Under the pieces are notes generated by a model, which worked only from the letters and a program-made list of their open reading frames with translations, ran no database searches and was not told where the DNA came from. The position numbers were made by a program, and so were the translations under genes. Shown here in pieces: positions 1 through 7,520 of a stretch of 13,990 nucleotides of DNA. Positions within the stretch are counted from its first letter, which is position 1; each line of letters opens with the position of its first letter. Origin of the DNA: Allomyces macrogynus ATCC 38327 (taxonomy: Eukaryota; Blastocladiomycota; Blastocladiomycetes; Blastocladiales; Blastocladiaceae); NCBI GenBank assembly GCA_000151295.1, contig GG745361.1, positions 246,807 to 260,796 on the forward strand, written 5' to 3'.

Positions 1-344
1 CCATCCGGCGCGTTCGGCCGCGAGACACACACATGCGAGACACTTTACCCATGCGCATCGCACAACGTGACCCCACCTGTCACCCGCCGAGTCCAGCCGT
101 GCCGGTGCGCTCGAGCTTGCACCACCACCAAGTCACCAAGTCGGTCCATCGCGCCCCGCCGCCGCCGTCCCGACCTGGTGCGCGCTCACCGCGACTCGCT
201 GCAACCAACCGCCTTGTCTCGACCCTGAACCGCGCCGCTAACGCCCGCGCGATCGCGGCTCCGCTCGTCCACCACCTGGCCCGGCCCCGCCCGCCCGTCC
301 ACCGCCTACCCATCGCCATGTAGCCAGCTGCCGACCAACCCACC
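1..344. other. Upstream region of the NDUFA8-like gene; no gene supported
   Basis: This stretch is GC-rich and low in complexity, with many CCG/CGC runs. The open frames on both strands have arginine-, proline- and alanine-rich translations without a recognisable domain, as expected of chance frames in such DNA. It most likely contains the promoter and 5' leader of the complex I subunit gene that starts at 345, whose start codon sits in a good context (CCACCATGA). I see no TATA box or other clear core-promoter element. Confidence 0.5.
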
Positions 345-942
345 ATGAGCAACCCGGACAACACGCCGCTCTTCTCGCGCGGCACCTACACGCAGCCCGG
401 CGCCTCGTTCCCGGAGGTCGGCGCGTCGTCGGCGCCCCTGACCTCGGCCGCCTTCTTCATTGGCGCCTTTTGCAAGGAGTACAACGAGGACTTTATGCTG
501 TGCAAGGCCGAGAACGCCGACCCGCGCCACTGCCTCAAGGAGGGCCGCAAGGTCACTCGCTGCACCATCGACCTGTGCGTGTTTTCATTGCTCGGGCGGG
601 ATCACGGCGATGGAGAGAGGAGGAGGAGTCTCTGATCTCTTTGGATAGCCTCGCCAAGCTCAAGGCCAACTGCGGCGACCAGTTCAAGGCGCACTGGACC
701 TGCCTCGACAACAAGAACCACGAACTCAACCGGTGCCGCGCCGAGGAGCGCGCCTTTAACCAGTGCGTCTTCGACAAGCTGGTGCGTGTGCCTTGCTTCC
801 ATCGCTCCACCATCCGCATCGCATCGTATCGCTGACCCCAATTCTTTTCTCAACAAAACAGGGCCTCTCGAAGCACATTCCGGATACCCCGAAGGGCGAG
901 GAGCCGATCCACCTCAAGTCGAGGCCTATTTTCGACTACTAG
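345..942 (+). CDS. NDUFA8: NADH:ubiquinone oxidoreductase (complex I) NDUFA8-like subunit, 3 exons
   Basis: Accessory subunit of mitochondrial complex I, facing the intermembrane space and held by disulfides. Exons are 345-574, 649-781 and 862-942, with GT-AG introns 575-648 (74 nt) and 782-861 (80 nt); they join in frame to give 147 residues. Eight cysteines are spaced exactly as four CX9C units: C43/C53, C63/C73, C85/C95 and C106/C116, that is two twin-CX9C (CHCH) modules, the signature of NDUFA8 (fungal NUO-20.8). The C-terminus (residues 122-142, containing IPDTPKGEEPIHLK) also fits the family. There is no cleavable presequence, as expected for a protein imported by the Mia40 disulfide relay. 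The ATG at 345 was chosen because it has a CCACC context and gives the usual short leader before the first cysteine. The family call is from recalled motifs, not a search. Confidence 0.93.
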
Positions 943-1260
943 GCGCTCGCTGTCGTCCTATCGTCCGTTTTGCTGCTCCTACCCGCGGGTCTCCGCCGCA
1001 CCCAACAGAGTAATACTTTATTAGCAGTTGTCCACGATCGATCGTCTTGTCGCCGTCAGTTGTTTCTGTCGAGTTGTGTGGCGGCGGTGCTCTGTCCATC
1101 CGTCCCACTCGGGAGGACTTACGCCGTGCCGCACATTGCTCACGCATTTCTCGTTGTTTTGAACGTTCAGACAGAAAAAACACCACTTGCAAGACAAAAC
1201 AAATCCGGATTGGCTCCAAGTCTCCCCTCCACGAGTCCACAACCCCTCCACCGCCATGCG
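943..1260. other. Tail-to-tail intergenic region between NDUFA8 and IFT25
   Basis: About 318 bp separate two convergent stop codons, so this should hold both 3' UTRs and polyadenylation regions. Small open frames cross it on both strands but show no domain and overlap the flanking exons in wrong frames. I see an AT-richer patch near 1170-1205, plausible as a 3'-end processing region, but no canonical AATAAA signal. Confidence 0.5.
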
Positions 1261-1804
1261 CTACTCCAAGACGACGCTAAACACGGCGCAGTAATCACTG
1301 TACCCTTCGCTGACCGTGAAGCGCACATGCGACACCGGTCGCGAGAGCTTAAGCGGAATCGCCGTGGCTGTGTTGTTTTCCGGCAAGTCTGTCGCATCAT
1401 ACGCACCATCAGCCTCCAACTTCCCGGTGGAGGGACTTCGCCAACAACATACCAATCGCAACCAGCGTATCAAACGGATCCAAGTCGCCCCCGGCATCCA
1501 ATGCGCCCGCTGGACACGCCGCGACCGACAGCGCCTTGACTTTGGCCGTATGCACGACGAGTTTGGCCGGAGTCGCGGGCGGATCGAGCTCGAAAATCAG
1601 GTCTTGCGGGTACAGGCCGGTCGAGGACCAGAAGGTGCGCGGGTTGCTGTCATGCCCGGGTCGGTCAGTTGCAGGGGCTTGATAGGAACATGCAGCAGGG
1701 CGCGGATGGGCGCACCCGTCCAGCGTGTTGGCCGGCGGGAACCGGTCGTCCTGCGAGCTGGCAAAGACGACGCGGGCGGATGCGAGAGGTTGGGCGCGGT
1801 TCAT
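1261..1804 (-). CDS. IFT25: Intraflagellar transport protein 25 (HSPB11/IFT25) homolog, 3 exons
   Basis: IFT25 is a small beta-sandwich (discoidin/galactose-binding-like) subunit of the IFT-B complex and partners IFT27; it is found essentially only in organisms with cilia or flagella. Reading the minus strand, exons are 1804-1716, 1646-1453 and 1388-1261, with introns 1715-1647 (69 nt, GTGCGC...ACAG) and 1452-1389 (64 nt, GTATGT...ACAG), giving 136 residues against about 144 in animals. Recognisable blocks are ASSQDDRFPPANTLDG (15-30), NPRTFWSSTGLYPQDLIFEL (31-50), and a C-terminal segment with VRFTVSEGYSDYCAVFSV. The first intron is in frame and has no stop, so an unspliced model would wrongly insert 23 residues between DG and NPRTFW. 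The start at 1804 is preceded in frame by a stop nearby on other frames and gives a family-like N-terminus. It is divergent to the omega-amidase gene. Confidence 0.88.
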
Positions 1805-2167
1805 TGCGGCTGGATTGGGGGTCCAATTTGGGTCTGTGGATTGCAGGTTTGGTGCAACGCCTTCTCCAGACCAGCGATCCTGGAGCGAGATCGTTGATTG
1901 TCGCGTGCGGTGGAGGCAAGCATGATGTGGCCGTCACAGCCATCATAACGTGAGTCGCGGCCTGCTGCAACCGGCTGTGCGCCTCTCCCCCTCTCGGCCA
2001 CCGGCCGTTCAGCACGAGCTTGTCGCGCTTGATTCTTCTCCTCGCCGACCTGGACCTCGCGCGCCGTACTCGCTCGCTCGCTCGTTCGCGACCTGCTGCC
2101 AACCTGCTGCCCACTGCCCGACACTCTTCCGCGCCGCGTCAACCACGTCCATCCACCCAAGCCCAAC
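1805..2167. promoter_or_regulatory. Shared head-to-head region between IFT25 and NIT2
   Basis: This 363-bp interval lies between the start codons of two divergent genes and so should contain both promoters and 5' leaders. The half next to NIT2 (about 1980-2160) is C/T-rich, a common feature of fungal 5' leaders. I find no clear TATA element. No open frame here has a recognisable product; the long minus-strand frame crossing it is the antisense of NIT2. Assignment as a promoter rests on gene layout only. Confidence 0.5.
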
Positions 2168-3127
2168 ATGACCGCCACCGCCACGACCCCCACCGCGCTC
2201 CGCGCCTTCCGGATCGCGCTGATCCAGCTGGCCGTCTCGTCCAACAAGTCAGCCAACCTGACGCGCGCGCGGACTTGCATCCTGGCGGCGGCACAGCAGG
2301 GCGCAAACGTGGTTGTTTTGCCCGAATGCTTCAACTCGCCGTACGGCACGCAGCACTTTGCCGCGTACGCTGAGGACGTGCCGTCGGGCGAGTCGTGCCA
2401 GGCGCTGGCGGCGGCCGCGAAAGACGCGGGCGTGTACCTTGTGGGCGGGTCGATTCCGGAACGCGCGCGGGGCGAGCACGAGGGCAAGTTTTTCAATACG
2501 TGTACGGTGTGGTCGCCGGAAGGTACGTTGTGACGGGATCCCGTCAGTACCACGTTGGTGTCCAACCATCCTGACTTGACATGATTGGTGGAGCTAGGCA
2601 CGCTGCTCGACATCCACCGCAAGGCGCACCTGTTCGACATCGACGTCCCGGGCAAAATCACCTTCAAGGAATCGCTTGTCCTCTCGCCGGGTCCGAAAAT
2701 CACGACCGTGCCGACGCCGCTGGGCACGCTCGGCATTGCCATCTGCTACGACATCCGCTTCCCGGAACTATCGCTGGCCATGGCGCGCGCGGGCGCCGAC
2801 ATGCTGATTTTCCCCGGCGCGTTCAACATGACGACGGGCCCGCTGCACTGGGAATTGCTCGCGCGCGCGCGCGCCGTCGACAACCAGTGCTACGTGGCGC
2901 TGTGTTCCCCCGCGCGGGACGAGGGGGCCGGGTATGTGGCGTACGGGCATTCGATGGTCGTGGATCCGCGCGGGACGGTGGTCGTGGACGCGGGGGCGAG
3001 TGAGGGGACGGTCGTGGCCGATGTGGATCCGGAGGTGGTCAGCGCGTTCCGCGAGCAGATTCCCGTGCGTAAGCAGAAGCGGTGGGATTTGTATAACGAC
3101 GTGGTCAAGGCGCCGGTGCGCGAATGA
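2168..3127 (+). CDS. NIT2: Omega-amidase NIT2 (nitrilase superfamily), 2 exons
   Basis: Omega-amidase hydrolyses alpha-ketoglutaramate and alpha-ketosuccinamate to the keto acids and ammonia, clearing products of glutamine and asparagine transamination. Exons are 2168-2522 and 2598-3127, with one intron 2523-2597 (75 nt, GTACGT...CTAG); the spliced protein has 294 residues, close to the usual 275-310. The nitrilase catalytic triad is visible: Glu53 in [10 protein letters not shown], Lys127 in [14 protein letters not shown], and the nucleophile Cys168 in [12 protein letters not shown]. Further NIT2 hallmarks are [25 protein letters not shown] and the C-terminal [13 protein letters not shown]. 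The [11 protein letters not shown] motif separates it from NIT1, beta-ureidopropionase and plant nitrilases. No targeting sequence is obvious, so it is probably cytosolic. A (GGATT)n tract begins just after the stop. Confidence 0.95.
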
Positions 3128-3658
3128 ATTAGGATTGGATTGGATTGGATTGGATGCGCGGGACGGAATCACACACAATACAACAACATGAACAGCGCGT
3201 CAGAAACAACCATCATCACTGCACAAACAACCCGACGCGCGGCGAGTCAGCGGACAGATGCATTGACCGCAGCCGGGGGCTGGGAAAGCGTTCATGAGCG
3301 ACGACGGCCCGCACCGCCCGTGCGCTGTTGCGCGACAAACTGTTGACGTGCTTCTCTGCGCGCATAGGGGAGCCAGCCAGTCGCGCTGATACGATTTGCG
3401 CTTTCATCTCCGGAAGCAAAATGAGCATCAAGGCGCATCCACGGAACATGAGCGCGGCATCTGATTAGTCATGGTCGGGCGACGCAAGTAGGTGCCGCCA
3501 GACATGGTGTGCGAAGATATGATATTTTGACATCAGGCCGTGGAAATTGGGGAACTGGTTGACAACGATGCGCTCCAGCGCAATGCATCCTTGTCGGATT
3601 GCACAAGCGGCGGTTCTTTCCGAAACCATTGTCACAAATCAGAACGGGCCAATGCATT
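3128..3658. other. Tail-to-tail intergenic region between NIT2 and NUBPL
   Basis: About 530 bp lie between two convergent stop codons. Apart from the GGATT tract at its left edge I see no gene: the open frames on both strands are short and lack domain motifs. It should contain both 3' UTRs. Base composition is less GC-rich than the flanking exons, in line with non-coding DNA. Confidence 0.5.
3132..3155. repeat. (GGATT)n microsatellite, about 4.8 copies
   Basis: Four perfect GGATT units and one partial GGAT follow each other directly, beginning five bases after the omega-amidase stop codon, so they lie in its 3' UTR. Such a short tandem tract is prone to slippage and could vary between isolates. 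No function is implied. Confidence 0.9.
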
Positions 3659-5029
3659 TCAGCGCAGTTTACTCAAGACCGATTCCGCGAGCGCCATGTA
3701 GGCCTTGGCCTCGTCGCCAACTCGCGCAGCCAGGACCACGGGCTTGCCCGCGTCAGACAGCTCGCAAATCTGCTCGGTGAGCGGGATCCGGCCAATCACG
3801 TCGATGCCCAGTGCACGCGCCTTGTGGTCGAGGTTGGTCGGGTGGCCGAAAATGTGCGACTCGTGCCGGCAGTTGGGGCAAATAAAATGGGACATGTTTT
3901 CGACGAGCCCGAGAATCTGCGACACAGGATGGGGATGAATGGGTGAGCGCCGATCAGCTGGTCAGAGGCAGGAGAGCAAACATGAATACGCACTGGAACC
4001 TCGACCTTTTTGAACATGTTGATGCCCTTGGTCACGTCGAGCAGTGCAATGTCCTGCGGCGTCGACACGATCACGGCACCTACAACCCAAGCCCGTGTCA
4101 GTTGCCTTTCCTCGCGCACGGCTGCTCCGGATCATCGAAAGCGCATACCCGAGAGCGGCACCTGCTGCGTCAGCGACAGCTGCGTGTCGCCCGTGCCCGG
4201 CGGCATGTCAACGACCAAAACGTCGACATTGTCCCAGACCACTTGTCGCAAGAGCTGGTCGAGCGCTTTCATGACCTAGTGGGGGGTCGGCGCATCAAAT
4301 CGCGGAGAATGTCGAGGGGAATTGGGTCGAAAATAATACCATCAGACCACGCCAAACAATCGGGTCCTCTTCCTTGACGAGGAATCCCATGCTCATGCAC
4401 TGCACGCCGTAGTTGGACAAGGGAATCAGGCGGTTCTCTGGTTCTCGGCCAGTCACTGGTGAGATCGCTGGTCGCCAACATATGCTTGGTAAACTGGGGA
4501 TCACGTACGCGTATCGAGCTCGGGCGTCGTATCGCGCAGGTTCATGAGCCTTGGGATCGACGGCCCGTACAAATCAACGTCGAGGATCCCAACGCGCTGC
4601 TTGAGGTTGGCGAGTCCGAGCGCGAGGTTGACTAAGCGATTGCTCGCGTCAGCTTTTCGTTTCCCCACCCCTTTTGCAGGAGGGCAGCGTACCGGCCGTC
4701 GTCGACTTGCCGACGCCGCCCTTGCCCGAAGATACGGCGACAATGTGCTTGACCCCATCGATTGGTCGGCGCTGCGGCAGGCCCTGCTTCATGCGCGCCT
4801 CGTTGGGCTTGAACCGCGGGTCGTTGACCGGGAGGCCCGTCTATTGTTCATCGTGATGCTGGTGTTGGTGGTCGTGGTCTGGCAGGCAGGGATATCGGGT
4901 TTGCGGCGCTCGTTGAACCTTGGGCCCGGCGTGCCAGCCGGCATGCTGGTGGAGAGTGCTCGTGGAGAACGCGCGCGTCGATCGCGCAAGGGCTGCGTGG
5001 AGTGCCTTGGCTGTGTTGCTGGTCGTCAT
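3659..5029 (-). CDS. NUBPL: Mitochondrial P-loop iron-sulfur protein NUBPL/IND1 (complex I assembly), 7 exons
   Basis: Mrp/NBP35-family ATPase needed to deliver Fe-S clusters to mitochondrial complex I. Exons on the minus strand are 5029-4919, 4840-4693, 4631-4509, 4437-4340, 4275-4149, 4079-3994 and 3916-3659. The six introns (78, 61, 71, 64, 69 and 77 nt) are all GT-AG and keep the frame, giving 316 residues against 319 in human. Residues 1-37 are basic and Ser/Thr/Ala-rich with few acids, a plausible mitochondrial presequence. Then come the deviant Walker [10 protein letters not shown] (76-84), [51 protein letters not shown] and the cluster-binding CPNC (Cys244/Cys247) within [19 protein letters not shown]. 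The IND1 subfamily, rather than cytosolic NBP35/CFD1, is indicated by the presequence and the absence of the N-terminal ferredoxin-like cysteines of NBP35. It is divergent to the GH26 gene. Confidence 0.94.
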
Positions 5030-5314
5030 GGTGCTCGCTGGTAGTGATCGCGCATGTTGCGGGCGGTGGGTGATAGCGGTTGTTGTGCAAGTTGGCCGGC
5101 GGTCGTCCATGACGTGGATCTGCGTGACGTTACGTCGCTCGTAAGCTTCCGGCTTCTGCAACGACCTTGCCAAATCGAGGCCGAAGGACGCCCACCAAGG
5201 CGACGCCGCCCGCAGCTGCGCGCACAGGTCCGCGCGCAGGAACAACAGTGCCCATTTGCCAGCTCGCGTGGTGGTGTGGCGAAACTCGAGGCCCAACCAA
5301 CACGCACGAGCGCC
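5030..5314. promoter_or_regulatory. Shared head-to-head region between NUBPL and the GH26 gene
   Basis: This 285-bp interval lies between two divergent start codons and must carry both promoters unless transcription starts far inside a gene. It holds a near-perfect palindrome resembling bZIP sites at 5125-5136 (listed separately). Open frames through it are extensions of the antisense or wrong-frame readings of the flanking exons and have no motif. The assignment rests on layout. Confidence 0.5.
5125..5136. promoter_or_regulatory. Palindromic TGACGTTACGTC element, possible bZIP site
   Basis: GACGT and ACGTC form a perfect inverted repeat around one central T. TGACGT and TTACGT are half-sites bound by CREB/ATF- and PAR-type bZIP factors in fungi and animals. 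It sits inside the divergent promoter of NUBPL and the GH26 gene, about 95 bp from the NUBPL start and 180 bp from the GH26 start. A palindrome of this size can occur by chance; binding is inferred only. Confidence 0.35.
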
Positions 5315-7197
5315 ATGGGCCACTCCGACGCCCCCACCGCCGCTGGTGCTGCCGCCGCCTATTCGTGGGTGCCCCAGACGCCCGCCGCCAACGACCCTGT
5401 CGCGCCGACCCCGCACCGGCTCGAAGCTTCGACTGCACGCACCAGCATGGCCTCCGTGGGCGGGACCAAATCCGCGACCAGCGCTGTCGGTAAATCGACG
5501 GTATGGGTAAAGCGTGCTGCGATTGCGACCGCGGCACTCGTCGTGCTCGCTGGCGCAACCATTTTGATCCTGCATGCTGCCAAAGTGTCGCTGCCGTTTT
5601 GGCCCATCAACAAGGACGAGGCCGGCGGCGTGCCGACCTCGACGGCCTTGCCCACGGGCACGAGCTCCAGCACGGCCGATAGTACTTCGACCAGCACGTC
5701 GACGACCGTGGCCCCGCCCAGCCCAACGCCCATCATGCCATCGTCCAAGGGCGTCTACTTTGGCGCGCACGTGTGGGGCGACGGTGCCGATTGGTTCCCG
5801 CCGTCGCCGAGCGATTTCAATTCGAAGCTCGGTGCGTTCTGGACGGCTCACTTGGCTCCGGACTCGACACTGAAATCTGATCCGCGACTCCTACAGGTAT
5901 CACGGCATCGGGCTTCTCGGCGTTCGTCTATGTCGACCCCAACTCGGGCCTGCGCGACCCGGACGCGATTCTCAAGCACGCTGAGCAAGTGCGCGCGGCC
6001 AAGGCCACGTTCATGATGCTGACCGTGGAGCCGTCGCCCGGCGGGCTCGACATGATGACCGATTCCGTCAACGACAAGATTGCCGAGCTCTTGCAGTCCG
6101 TCAACACCAAGTACGGGCTGCCGCTGTTTGTGCGGTTCGCGCACGAAATGAACGGTACGCGTGCATTTTTTCCGACGTGCCCACGGAAAGACCACTCCGA
6201 ATTGACCAACGCATGCACCTCGCGGAAAGGCATCTGGTACCCGTGGTCGCAGCAGCCCGACAAGTACAGGTCGACGTGGATCCGGTTCGCCAAGGCCGTT
6301 CGCGCCAAGGCGCCGTCGACGACGCTCGTGTGGGCGCCCAACGCACCCTTGGGTTACCCGTGGTCTGGGTCGTTTGGCGCCAAGCCGGGTTCGGCCGACT
6401 ACCGTGCCATGGACACGAACGGCGACGGCACGGTCAATGCGCTCGACGACCCGTTCCAGCCATTCTACCCGGGATCTGACGTATGTACTTCTCCACCCTC
6501 TCTTCTCCCCGTGACCACCACCGGATCTGACCTGGAACTTGCTGCCACTCTCTAGTGGGTCGACTGGATCGGTGTGTCGGCGTTCTGGTACGGTAACACG
6601 TGGGGAAACAACGAGCTCCCGACGTCCGAAATGGCCGACAATTTCCTGTTCAACCGGCAAGGCTCGATCGTCGCGTTTGCCAACAAGTACAACAAGCCGT
6701 TTGGCGTGTTTGAAGGCGGCGCGTCGTACTACCCGAAGGGCAACACGCCGGCTGGCACCAAGTCAGCCGTGGCCGCGCAGTTGCGCAAGCGGCAAGTGGC
6801 GAGCAACGACACTGCGCCTGGCAAACCCAGCAGCACCAAGTCGACGTCGACCAAGTCGGACTCGTCCAAGCCGACGCCGCCGATTGTCGGCGAGCGGCCG
6901 GGCGAGCCCACCAAGCCGGCGACGCCCACGCCCACGCCCACCGCTGACCCGGCACCGGCACCCGCTAATGTGCCAGCGTCGGCGATTGACGCAGCGATCA
7001 AGCGCGCGTGGCTCAAGCTGCTGCTCGACACGGCTCAGCGCGCGCGGTCCAAACTGGCGCTGCTCATGTGGTTCGAGGTGCTCAAGACCGAGGAGGGCGG
7101 GCTGGTTCGCGACTTTGCGCTGACGAGGGATGGCGATGTGGCTGCGCGCATCAAGGGCGATCTCGGGTCGTATGCGCTCGCGCTTGGCGGGTCGTGA
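5315..7197 (+). CDS. Membrane-anchored GH26-family glycosidase-like protein, 4 exons
   Basis: Predicted glycoside hydrolase of family 26 (clan GH-A, mostly beta-mannanases). Exons 5315-5831, 5897-6154, 6230-6480 and 6556-7197 (introns 65, 75 and 75 nt, GT-AG) give 555 residues. Residues 1-65 are probably cytosolic; 68-88 form one hydrophobic segment after VKR, consistent with a type II signal anchor; 105-142 are a Ser/Thr/Pro-rich stalk. The catalytic domain follows: acid/base Glu256 in RFAHEMNGIWYPW, a calcium-loop-like DTNGDGTVNALDD (320-332), WVDWIGVSAFWYG, and the probable nucleophile Glu395 in KPFGVFEGG. A 65-residue Ser/Thr/Pro/Lys-rich stretch (about 418-484) then interrupts the domain before a last IKRAW...LLMWFEVLKTEE segment (489-523), which looks like the closing barrel strand. 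Both catalytic glutamates are present, so activity is possible; the substrate (mannan or another beta-glycan) is not determined. Start chosen for its GCCATGG context. Confidence 0.85.
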
Positions 7198-7520
7198 GAG
7201 AGCACCGTGTCTCTGCCTTGAGTTGCGAATTTTTGCGGTCTGTGAAGTGAAGTGAGCGATGTGTTGTACCAGTTTGCTTTGGGCTTTTGCGGCATGAAAT
7301 AGATGTGCTCGATGTCTTGTTTCCATTTCCACCATCTTCTTTCCTTGCCACGAGCCTCCACTTGAAGATTTCCAGTGATTGCAGTCGCCGGAGGAGCATC
7401 GAGCAAATGAAAAGCATAACTGGTTCGACAACGAAGGATTTATTTCCAGGAACGAATGAACATGGGGGCAGACACAAAGGAAACCAACAGAAAAGTCAAC
7501 CCAACGCAACAATCAAGACT
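7198..7520. other. Tail-to-tail intergenic region
   Basis: About 323 bp between the stop of the GH26 gene and the stop of the unknown minus-strand gene. It is AT-richer than the genes on either side and contains AATGAAAAG- and ATTTATT-like tracts that could serve 3'-end formation. Long open frames through it are wrong-frame extensions. No gene is supported. Confidence 0.5.

Noticed and set aside
33..323. Pro/Arg-rich plus-strand frame upstream of NDUFA8
   Set aside because: Composition is that of a chance frame in GC-rich DNA, with no domain.
1801..2742. A 313-residue minus-strand open frame
   Set aside because: It overlaps the well-supported omega-amidase exons on the opposite strand and crosses its intron; no domain is visible.
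4841..5851. A 336-residue minus-strand open frame reaching into the GH26 gene
   Set aside because: Only its last part (from 5029) is real, as the first exon of NUBPL. The upstream part is antisense to GH26 exon 1 and has no motif.
6763..7512. 249-residue minus-strand frame overlapping the GH26 3' end
   Set aside because: Antisense of the low-complexity linker and catalytic domain end; the remainder is intergenic.
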